Assembly: GCF_000380025.1 (NCBI RefSeq)
Contig: NZ_KB904156.1
Span: 148,619-212,618 of the forward strand
DNA: 64,000 nucleotides
Source: Streptococcus entericus DSM 14446
GTDB lineage: Bacteria; Bacillota; Bacilli; Lactobacillales; Streptococcaceae
Reading direction: 5' to 3'
Positions 15,949 through 25,400 of the stretch are shown here, piece after piece. Below the pieces are notes generated by a model, which ran no database searches, was not told the origin of the DNA, and saw only the letters and a program-made list of their open reading frames with translations. Both the position numbers and the translations under genes were made by a program. Each line of letters starts with the position of its first letter. Position 1 is the first letter of the stretch.

Positions 15949-17037
15949 ATGACAAAACAGAAATTTAGAAAACGACTACTAGCGACCCTCCTCAGCCTGC
16001 TGGCCCTTCTTGCCATCAGTTTTGGAGGCAGCTACCTTTACTATTCGACAGGTCACCAGGCAGAGGACCCCGAGGGCTTGGCCTCCATTCAAGGCCTCAA
16101 TAATGCTGAAGACATGGTCCAGCTGGGCGACAGCCAGTGGGTCCTGACCGGCAACCTGGGAGACAAGAGCTGGGAAAAGGGCGGTCTCTATCTGATTGAT
16201 GCTAAGACCATGACCTGGGAGGAGGCTGAGATTGATTTCTCAGCTGCCCCTGCGGCAGGCTACGAGACTATCAAAGAGCCAGAACTCTTTTCCGCCCACG
16301 GCATCGCTATGAAGCAGCTCGATGACACCAGCTTTGAAATCTATGCCGTCAATCATGGCGGTCGAGAATCCGTTGAGGTGTTTGACTTGTCCATAGCAGG
16401 TGATAAGCCGCAGATTCGCTGGAAGGGCTCGGTACCGACACCTGATGGCATGGTGGGCAATTCCGTTGCTCCCTTGTCAGATGGTTTTCTGGTGACCATC
16501 CCCATGATAGAGACTGATGCTGGAACCTTCACCGATTTTCTGGCTGGGAAAGCTACCGGCACTGTCTATAAATGGACCGCCGAGGCTGGTTATCAGGAGC
16601 TTCCCCAGGCCCGATTGGCTGGCAACAACGGCATCGCCGTCTCTCCTGATGAACAATGGGCCTTTATCAATGGTTATTCGGATAAGACCGTCACTAGGAT
16701 TAGCCTGGTCGATGACAAGGCCAAGCCCGTGACTGTCCCTGTCTCTTTCTTGCCAGATAACATCCGATACAGTAGTGATGGGAGCTTGTTGGTAACGGGT
16801 CAGGACCCCCATATTCTGACCGTGGTCCTCTTGACCAATGGAACGGATATTGGAGTATCCCCATCCGATACGGCCGTTGCGGAGCTGGATCCTGACACTA
16901 TGACAGTAACAGAGGTCTTGGATTTGCCAACATTTCGAGCCTTCGGTGGCGGGACAACGGCCCTCTATGTTGGAGATGACCTCTGGATATCCTCCTTCAG
17001 AGCCCAGCGGATTATGGTCGTTCCTGACGCCAAATAA
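15949..17037 (+). CDS. Membrane-anchored SMP-30/paraoxonase-like beta-propeller
   Basis: 362 residues. A transmembrane helix at about 10-30 is followed by repeated beta-propeller blades. Family-like features include SAHGIAMKQLDD, NHGGRESVEVFDL, NNGIAVSPDEQWAFINGY and DNIRYSSDGSLLVTGQ, reminiscent of SMP-30/gluconolactonase and arylesterase (PON) proteins, which hydrolyse lactones with a central calcium. It lies 26 bp downstream of the esterase and belongs to the same MerR-driven operon. Enzymatic function is inferred from fold-level similarity only. Confidence 0.75.
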   Translation: MTKQKFRKRLLATLLSLLALLAISFGGSYLYYSTGHQAEDPEGLASIQGLNNAEDMVQLGDSQWVLTGNLGDKSWEKGGLYLIDAKTMTWEEAEIDFSAAPAAGYETIKEPELFSAHGIAMKQLDDTSFEIYAVNHGGRESVEVFDLSIAGDKPQIRWKGSVPTPDGMVGNSVAPLSDGFLVTIPMIETDAGTFTDFLAGKATGTVYKWTAEAGYQELPQARLAGNNGIAVSPDEQWAFINGYSDKTVTRISLVDDKAKPVTVPVSFLPDNIRYSSDGSLLVTGQDPHILTVVLLTNGTDIGVSPSDTAVAELDPDTMTVTEVLDLPTFRAFGGGTTALYVGDDLWISSFRAQRIMVVPDAK

Positions 17038-17086
17038 CTTCACCATCACAACACGACACTTATAGAAACTAGAAAGAGGAACAATT

Positions 17087-17575
17087 ATGGAAAAACTAAC
17101 ACCTGAAAAAGCCTTATGGCTGGCAGAACGCTATTACAAGGGCATGGAAAAACGTGACGCCTCCATGGCCAGAGAATTTTATACCGAGGATTTTGTCCTC
17201 CAAGATGACGGGGCTGTGGATTTAATTCGAGGCATTGACGAGGCAGAAGCCTTCTTGCAAAACATGTACAATACCTGGCCTGACCTCAAGTTTGAGCTGA
17301 TTAAAGAGCCCGCCATCGGCATTGACGGCGTAACCGTTGCCTTTCTGGTTCGAGCCACCTCATCACGCAAGAGCCGTCGGAAATTGACAGGCCCTACCGC
17401 CCAGTGGGAATTTGCCAGCTTTTACACGGTTGATTTGGAGCAGGAAAAATTCAGCGCTGGACGTTGCTGCTTCAACATGCTGGACCTCTACGAACAGCTC
17501 CTACCTGTACCAAAACGGGGCAGCAAATGGTTCCGCAAACTGGAAGCCATCTTCACAGGTCAACAGGTCAAATAA
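17087..17575 (+). CDS. SnoaL/NTF2-like protein
   Basis: 162 residues. The N-terminal part (EKALWLAERYYKGMEKRDAS ... FYTEDFVLQDDG) and the pattern LKFELIKEPAIGIDGVTVAF match the cone-shaped NTF2/SnoaL fold found in polyketide cyclases, epoxide hydrolases and many stress proteins. It is the last gene of the MerR operon, 49 bp after the propeller gene, with a GAAAGAGGA ribosome site. Catalytic residues cannot be assigned. The C-terminus runs straight into the decayed glycosyltransferase. Confidence 0.7.
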   Translation: MEKLTPEKALWLAERYYKGMEKRDASMAREFYTEDFVLQDDGAVDLIRGIDEAEAFLQNMYNTWPDLKFELIKEPAIGIDGVTVAFLVRATSSRKSRRKLTGPTAQWEFASFYTVDLEQEKFSAGRCCFNMLDLYEQLLPVPKRGSKWFRKLEAIFTGQQVK

Positions 17576-17578
17576 GGA

Positions 17579-18195
17579 CGGTCACAAAACTTCCCCGTCC
17601 GCTACCCTGAAACCATCTATTACCGGCTCCTGGCCCACGAGTACCTGCCAGCTGACCTGGATAAAATCCTCTACCTGGATGCCGACCTGCTCTGCATCAA
17701 TGACTTGGCTCCCCTCTATGACATGGATCTGGGAGAGAACTGTATGCGGCAGCCAGCCACGTCAAGGATTCGGTGGTCAACGAAGCCGTCAACAAGCTCC
17801 GTCTGGGCAACTATGAGGGCACCAGCTATGTCAATTCAGGTCTCTTGCTCATGAACCTGGCCGCCATCTGAAAAACCGTTAAACGGGAGGCCATCATAGC
17901 TTATATCGAGGGAAAAGGTCCCGTCCTCTTCCTGCCTGACCAGGATGTCATCAATGCCCTCTACGGCCATCAGATTGCCCTAATTCCAGACCAAATTTAC
18001 AATCTGGATACCCGCTACCTGCCCTTTTACAAGCTCAAAAGTGGCGGTGACCATGATTTGGACTGGGTCATGAAGAACACGGTCATCCTACATTTCTGCG
18101 GTCGAGACAAGCCCTGGAAAACGAGTTATAGTGGTAACTTTGCTGGTCTGTATAAACACGATGAGGTCCTGATGAACCGGGATCAGTCTGGCTGA
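17579..18195 (+). pseudogene. Decayed glycosyltransferase family 8 gene
   Basis: The start is missing. Translation from 17588 gives the GT8 core: RYPETIYYRLLA, then the DxD motif in KILYLDADLLCINDLAPLYD. The frame changes near 17745, after which AAASHVKDSVVNEAVN, SYVNSGLLLMNLA and LFLPDQDVINALYG are readable. An in-frame TGA interrupts it near 17869, before KTVKREAIIAYIEG, and VILHFCGRDKPWKTSYSG marks the normal C-terminal end. So it is a 5'-truncated gene with one frameshift and one stop. It presumably once glycosylated a surface polymer. Confidence 0.85.
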
Positions 18196-18720
18196 CTATC
18201 AGGCTATTTTGCGAGATGGCAAATCTGCTCCTGAAAAGGCGATTTTGTTAACCTTTGATGATATTACCAGCGATTTTTATGATAGTGTCTTCCCAATCCT
18301 GACGCAGAACGGGCAAATGGCTACGCTTTTTGCTGTTAGTGACTGGATTGACCAGCCCAAGTACTTGACCAGTTCTCAGCTCTTAGAACTTGAACAAGCA
18401 GGCTTTGCTATCCAAAATCATACCAAAAGTCATCCACGCCTCAGCCAGTTAAGCCTGTCAGACCAAGAGTAGGAACTTCTAACAGCTAAAAACAGGCTTG
18501 AAGATTTCCTGAAACAGGACATCACCACCATCGCCACTCCTTATGGCAATCACCATGCAGATACCCTGACTGTTGCTAAGTCCTTACAGACCGATTTGGT
18601 CTTCACTGGTCAAACAGGCATTCCCTCATCAGAGCTCCCGGTCCCATCAATTGATGCGGATAAGTCTTTTACAGAGCCACAGTTTTGAGGAGTTTTTGGA
18701 TTTTTTGTTAAACCACTAGA
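18182..18720 (+). pseudogene. Decayed polysaccharide deacetylase (NodB family)
   Basis: A 5'-truncated gene fused to the end of the GT8 remnant. It keeps the metal-binding aspartates in LLTFDDI and the histidine pair in NHTKSHPRLS, then is interrupted by TAG at 18470-18472. The same frame continues with ELLTAKNRLEDFL and IATPYGNHHADTL. A second disruption, a frameshift at about 18683, separates the last codons (SFEEFLDFLLNH, stop at 18718-18720). In other streptococci such proteins are de-N- or de-O-acetylases of surface glycans. Confidence 0.85.
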
Positions 18721-18777
18721 AGATTAGCTAAAAATAAGGTAAAATGAATCGATAGTTCAATGTATTTGGAGGAAAAA

Positions 18778-19323
18778 ATGATCCAACGACCAATTCATCT
18801 GTCGCATGAATTTTTAGCAGAGGTTTTAGATAAGGATGCGGTAGCAGTTGACGCTACTATGGGTAATGGTAATGATACTGCTTTTCTGGCTGGTTTGGCT
18901 GGCCAGGTCTATGCCTTTGATGTGCAGGAATTAGCCTTAGTCAAGACTCAAGAGCGCTTGGCTAGTCTTGGTTTGACCAACGTACACCTTATCCATGCAG
19001 GTCATGAGCAAGTTGACCAATACGTAACCAGATTGAGGGCAGCTATTTTCAATCTAGGCTATTTACCTAGTGCGGACAAGTCAGTGATTACACAACCTGA
19101 AACAACGATTAGTGCTTTGGGAAAAATTCTTGACCGCCTAGAGGTTGGAGGTCGAGTATCGATAATGATTTACTACGGTCACGAGGGTGGGGAGATGGAA
19201 AAAGACAGTGTTCTTGCCTTTGTTAAGCAGTTAGATCAGACGGTGTTTACCGCTATGCTTTACCAGCCGCTGAATCAAAAAAATCATCCGCCCTTTTTAG
19301 TCATGATTGAACGCCTGAAGTGA
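18778..19323 (+). CDS. mnmM: tRNA wobble-uridine methyltransferase MnmM (YtqB family)
   Basis: 181 residues from the ATG at 18778, which follows GGAGGAAAAA; an in-frame ATG 18 bp upstream precedes that site. It is a class I SAM-dependent methyltransferase of the rRNA_methylase/YtqB family (PF06962): SAM-binding motif VAVDATMGNGNDTAFLA, acidic residue in YAFDVQE and active-site region FNLGYLPSADK. YtqB homologs have been shown to convert nm5U34 or nm5s2U34 to the methylated form in tRNA. It is monocistronic and followed by a terminator. Confidence 0.9.
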   Translation: MIQRPIHLSHEFLAEVLDKDAVAVDATMGNGNDTAFLAGLAGQVYAFDVQELALVKTQERLASLGLTNVHLIHAGHEQVDQYVTRLRAAIFNLGYLPSADKSVITQPETTISALGKILDRLEVGGRVSIMIYYGHEGGEMEKDSVLAFVKQLDQTVFTAMLYQPLNQKNHPPFLVMIERLK

Positions 19324-19339
19324 GGTTATCAATGATAGA

Positions 19340-19375
19340 AGACATGCCACTTGATAGAGTAGGCATGTTTTTTTG
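19340..19375 (+). terminator. mnmM terminator
   Basis: The stem ACATGCC/GGCATGT is followed by seven T residues. Confidence 0.85.
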
Positions 19376-19399
19376 TTGGGAAATTCAATATATAATCAG

Positions 19400-19447
19400 T
19401 TGACTTTTTGCTTAGTAAGCCTTATAATAGTGATGTATACGTTTACA
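19400..19447 (+). promoter_or_regulatory. GH20 surface protein promoter with cre-like site
   Basis: TTGACT (19400-19405), a 17-bp spacer and TATAAT (19423-19428). At the predicted start point is TGTATACGTTTACA (19434-19447), which differs from the CcpA consensus TGWNANCGNTNWCA at one position. The location suggests carbon catabolite repression by a roadblock. The spacer also contains the palindrome GCTTAGTAAGC. Confidence 0.75.
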
Positions 19448-19482
19448 ATATCTATATTATCATCAAAAGGAGCAAGTGTGAG

Positions 19483-22400
19483 ATGAAAGCTAAACATCGG
19501 TTATTTGATGAACGACAGCGTTATGCCATCAGAAAATTAGCTGTTGGGACAGGTTCTGTACTGATCGGCTCTTTCTTGCTGGGGGTCAACACTGCCTTTG
19601 CTCAAGAGCAAGCGACCAGTGAAACCACAACTAATTTAGGAGCAACTGAGCCAGCCGTAGCAGTTGATGAGCATGATCAACGAGCTGAACCCTCTCTGTC
19701 AACATCGACGCGACTAGCTAATTTGGAGGAGGGAGAACCTCTTGTTGAAGATTTAATTCAGCATAAACAAAGGCAGGTCACGAGTTCAGGTGTTGATTTG
19801 AATGATCTGGAGCGTTTTTCCCACGATTATGCTTTTGACCACAATCCTGAGACACGTTATGCTGCACCTAAGATGAAAGAACAGGGGAGTTCAGCAACTG
19901 ACCAACAGACTCCGCAGTGGGTGCAGATTGATTTGGGGCAGAAAGCTAAGTTGCTCTCAGGGCGTGTTGATTTCTATCGTCTCGTTTATTCAACTGATTA
20001 TGAGGTTTTAACAGCAAGCCAGTCGGATGCGCAGGAGGCTGATTGGCGGCAGGTCGTGCATCGGACTGCTCTGGCTGACCACGGTCCTGCGGATCAGAGT
20101 GATCACTTTACTCTAGAAACACCACAAGACCTCGATCGCCATGTCCGTATCCGTTTCAATCGTGTGAATGCAGGAGCGGGTGGCTATGCCGTTTCGGTCA
20201 AAGATATTCGTCTTAACGGTTACTTGCTTGCTAATAGCACCACTGAACCAGAAAAACCAGCGGCAGCTATTGCCCTAAACCGTCCAGTAACCGCATCGGG
20301 AGTGGAGGCAGGGACGAACACGTCACCTGAGCAGGCGTTTGATGGGGATGCTAGTACACGTTGGGCAGGCTTGCCGATGAAGCAATCTAACCGTCCAGAC
20401 GATACGCAGACACCTCAATGGCTACAGGTTGATTTAGGAGCAGATGGCAAGCTAGCTGCTGTAGAAATTGATTTTTTCCGTAAGGTTTATGCGACGGATT
20501 ATACGATTCTGACCTCTGCCACAGGTCAAGAGGGGAGCTTTAGAGAACTTCATCGGTCGACCAACCTAGCTGCCAGTACTACGGCGGTTGACTTGACAGA
20601 CCGCCTAGTATTTGAGCAACCTTTAGCGGTCAATCGCTATCTTCGTTTCCAGTTCAATCGAATCAATCACCATGCAGGTGGCAATTCGGTGTCGGTCAAG
20701 GATATCCGCGTCAATGGTTGGTTGGCAGAAGACGTCAAAGAACCTGTTGATCCTGTCGCCAAGCTAGAAGCTGCTCACCTGATTGTTCGTGATGGTCGTG
20801 TGATGCTGGTTGGGGCAGATACCGATGACGAGTATAGCTATGAGGTTATCGGCTCTGCTAATCAATATGTCGTGGATAACCAAGGACGTTTGGCTACCTA
20901 CCGCCTCAATGATATGGACGTGGTCATGGTTGTCGCTGCTAGGCATCAAACGACAGGTGAGTTGGTCATCCCATCTAAAATGAATAAGACCATTCATATC
21001 CCTGCCAGCCATCAAGAAACAGTGACAGGGACAAATGCTAAGCCCTTGCTCGCTTTGGACATTCAGGAGTTTTTACCTGGCGAAGGGATTCTGACCCTAG
21101 ACGAACAGTCAACCTTATATGTCGCTGATGGCTTAGATAAGCAGGCAGCCTTGTTTAATAAGGACCTGCAAACGATTCTGGGCTACCAATTGTCTTCAGC
21201 ACCAGCAGACCAGGCGACAATTAGTTTCACACTTACGGATGAGTATGACCTAAAAGACGAGGGCTACTTGATGCGGATTGGGGACAAGGTTGACGTTTTT
21301 GCCAAAGATGCCAAGGCTTTCAACTATGCCGCTGTGACCCTTGCTCAGATGTTACAGGCGCAAGGGCACTTGACCAAGGGTGTTTATCGCGACTATCCTA
21401 ATTATGCCATCCGTGGTATGTTGCTTGATGTGGCTCGGATTCCCATGCGACAGGACTTTTTAGAGGAAGTTTCCCACCTCTTTCGCTGGTATAAACTCAA
21501 CGAATTACACCTGCATATCAATGATAACCAGTGGCCAGATGGGTCGCGCTCAAGTGCTGAAGCATGGGCTAAGACGGAAGCTGCCCATCGCTTAGAATCT
21601 ACCACATTTCCAAGCCTTAACAAGTCAGCGTTTAAGCATGACCGTTATGAGGGAGAGTACGATTTTTACCGTGATACCTATGGCAATCCTGCCTATTCTT
21701 TGGAGGAATTCAAGAAATTCCAAGCTCAAAATGGCGCAGCTGGGATCAATACACTGGTGGAGTTCGACACACCAGGGCATTCGGCGGTGTATTCACTCTA
21801 TGCCTTGAACAATCCTGACCAGATTGATTATCTTGGTCAACCTATTCATCACCCGAATGATTTAGAAGCGCTAGCCATTAACGAACAAGTTTATCCAGAA
21901 GAAACGGCTCGCGCTAAGCGTTTTGTGCGAGAATTGTTGAACAGTTATCTGGATGCAGGTATTTTTACCTATGACCATATTCATCTTGGTGTTGATGAAT
22001 ATTGGCAAAAAAATGGTAATAAAGAAGCCTTTAGAACCTATCTAAATGAGCTGAATGAATTAGCAAAAGAGCATGGTAAAACACTCAGAACTTGGGGAGC
22101 GTTGAGCATTTTCCAAGGAAATACCCCAGTCTCCAAAGACATTATCTTTGATGAGTGGGCTCAGTACGAATCAGTGAGTGTTGACCGTATCAACGAGGGT
22201 TTCAGAGTGGTCAATGTGCCACAGCCCTTCACCTATGTCACACCCGGACGTAACCATAAAGACATCATCAACGAGCAGTATGTGTTCGACCACTGGAAGC
22301 CCTACGTGTTTAATTTGGATGTCGCCAGTCACCAGCGCCAGGCATTGGAGGGCGAGCCCTTACTCTTGGGAGCCAAGGGAGCGATGTGGGGGGATGAACA

Positions 22401-25400
22401 TGCTGAAGGGATTGAAGAGAGCGATTTATACTACCGTTTGGAAAAATCTCTCGCTATGATTGGTTTTAAGACTTGGAATGGGAAATCAACTCGGAGTTTC
22501 CTTGATTATCAGAAAGCCCTTGAAGCCACACGCCTCCACAACAATTACCTGCCTTACCAGACAAAGACAGAAGTTCTGTTAAATATTGATGCGACCTATG
22601 CTCAGGATAACCAGGTCAGTGATTTGTCAACCAACGGCTTGGGGATTCGCTCTGAAGGTCGGACGGCTATCGTTGAACTTGATGGCGAAAAATGGCTAAA
22701 ATTTGACGGAGACAATCATCTGGTGACTGATGTGCAGACCTTGGGCTTGCCTTACACCCTTGAGATGACCTTTAAACCGACTAATGTTGACAAGGGGAGT
22801 TTGCTTTTATCAGAAGATGGGGCCTTGTTCCTCAATGCCAAAGGTCGAACACAAGCAGGTGAAGTTGCTGAAGGTTTTAATCTCAATCGCTATTTTTACT
22901 CACAACATATCGCACCAAAACTGGAGAGCGGTAAGGTCTACAAACTGACCTTAACAGGAACCAGAGAGGTACTCAATGTTTACCTGAACGATGAGCGGAT
23001 TGCCTCTTTTAGTCATACAGAAGGGTTGCCTCTAGGAACGCGTGGGAACTTTAGAACCTCATTTAACCTCCCAATCAAGGAAATCGGCAAGGGATTTGAG
23101 GGTTACATCAAAACTATCAAGGTTTATAATCGAACTCAGGAAGCAACTGAAGTTGGCAATGAACATTTGGAACGGGTCAATGTTGCCTTGCACAAGCCTG
23201 TCTATGATTACCGTCATCAGTCAGCTTTTTGGAACCAGCACATCAAACCTTACCATCGTGGTCGCTTGACCGATGGTGACACAGACGGTCCAGAAGGGCG
23301 CTGGCAGTCATCGAATCATGACCATGATTACTTTATCGTTGATTTAGGTGAACAAACTGATTTTGATGCTGTGCAGGTAGTGTTTGATGCTTCTAGAGCG
23401 GCAACTGCCTTTAACATCGCCGTGTCAGATGACATGACTAATTTTAGGGACGTTAAGCAAGTCACCCAAAACACGACGGCAATGGTCACGCTTGACCTTG
23501 GACCTCAGAAAGCTCGTTATGTGAAGTTTGCTTCTGTCGCCAGAAAACCTGGTACTAATGAAGTAGGCATCAAAGAATTCAGAGTTTATCAACCACGAAC
23601 AGTTGATAAATCAGCCTTAGCTCAGCTATTAGCCACTAAAGAAATCGCGATTGAAAACGATACTTGGTTGTATGCAGCAAATGTGCTCGCCAATAAGTTT
23701 GCGACTGCTCAGGATGTTAGCGACGCCTTGGCCTTGGTGGAGAAGTTGAAAGACCGCACAGCAGAAGATGACGCTTCAACACTAGCCCCTGAGACCCCAG
23801 AGGATCCAGGCAAACAAGATGAAACTCCAGTTCCAGATTCGTCAGATGGTGCTGATACACCTGACGTGTCCGCTCCGACCTCACCAGAAGATTCATCGAA
23901 CAGTGGTGCTGGTTCAGGTAGCGCAGGCGAATCAACTGATACGCCAGCTAACTCGGTGGACAACGGTTCTGGTTCAGAGGGTTCAGGCGAACAAGTTGAA
24001 AATCCAGCTCCAGATTCGTCAGATGATGCTGATACACCTGACGTGTCCGCTCCGACCTCACCAGAAGATTCATCGGACAGTGGTGCTGGTTCAGATAGCG
24101 CAAGTGAATCAGCTGATACGCCAGCTAACTCGGTGGACAACGGTTCTGATTCAGAGGATCCAGGGAAACAAGTTGAAACTCCAGCACCAGATACGCCTGA
24201 TATGTCCGCTCCGACCTCACCAGAAGATTCATCGGAAAGTGGTGCTGGTTTAGACGGCACAGGCGAATCAACTGATACGCCAGCTAACTCGGTTGACAAT
24301 GGATCTGGTTCAGAGGGTTCAGGTGAACAAACTGAAACTCCAGCACCAGATACACCTGACGTGTCCGCTCCGACCTCACCAGAAGATTCATCGGACAGTG
24401 GAACTGATTCAGGTAGCACAGGCGAATCAACTGATGCGCCAGCAGATTCGGTGGACAATGGTTCTGATTTAGAGGATGCAGGCAAACAAACTGAAACTCC
24501 AACTCTAGATACGCCTGACGTGTCCGCTCCGACCTTACCAGAAGATTCATCGGATAGCGGAACTGGTTTAGACAGCACAGGTGAATCAATTGATACGCCA
24601 GCTAACTCGGTGGACAACGGTTCTGGTTCAGAGGGTACAGGTGAACAAGCTGAAACTCCAGCTCTAGATACGCCTGATGTGTCCGCTCCGGGTTCACCAG
24701 AAGATTCATCGGACAGTGGTGCTGGTTTAGACGGCACAGGTGAATCAATTGATACACCAGCTAGCTCGGCGGACAACGGTTCTGGTTCAGAGGATGCAAG
24801 TGAACAAACTGAAACTCCTACTCCAGATACGCCTGATATGTCCGCTCCAACCTCACCGGAAGATTCATCGGACAGTGGAACTGATTCAGGTAGCGCAGGC
24901 GAATCAACTGATGCGCCAGCTGACTCGGTTGACAATGGTTCTGATTCAGAGGGTTCAGGCGAACAAACTGAAACTCCTACTCCAGATACGCCTGATATGT
25001 CTGCCCCGACCTCACCAGAAGATTCATCGGAAAGTGGAACTGGTTCAAGTAGTGCAGGCGAATCAACCGATACGCCAGCTAACTCGATGGACGATGGCTC
25101 TGGTTCAGATGGTTCAGTGCCAAGCAAACCAACAGTTCAGACCGATCCGTCAGGTGGTGCTGATACACCTGATGTGTCCGCTCCAACTTCACCAGAAGAT
25201 TCATCGAACAGTGGTGCTGATTCAGGTAGCGCAGGTGAATCAGTTGATACGCCAGCTAACTCGGTTGACAATGGTTCTGGTTCAGAGGATGCAAGTGAAC
25301 AAACTGAAACTCCTACTCCAGATACGCCTGATATGTCCGCTCCAACCTCACCAGAAGATTCATCGGACAGTGGAACTGATTCAGGTAGCGCAGGAGAACC

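Noticed and set aside
17412-17816. 134-codon frame across the end of the SnoaL-like gene
   Set aside because: It reads SnoaL and GT8-remnant sequence out of frame; the true frames show clear family similarity.
23709-25127. 472-codon open frame antisense to the GH20 repeat stalk
   Set aside because: It mirrors the sense repeats with the same 53-codon period and is open only because of the biased codons of the stalk; there is no ribosome site and no known family. All other frames over the repeats are open for the same reason.
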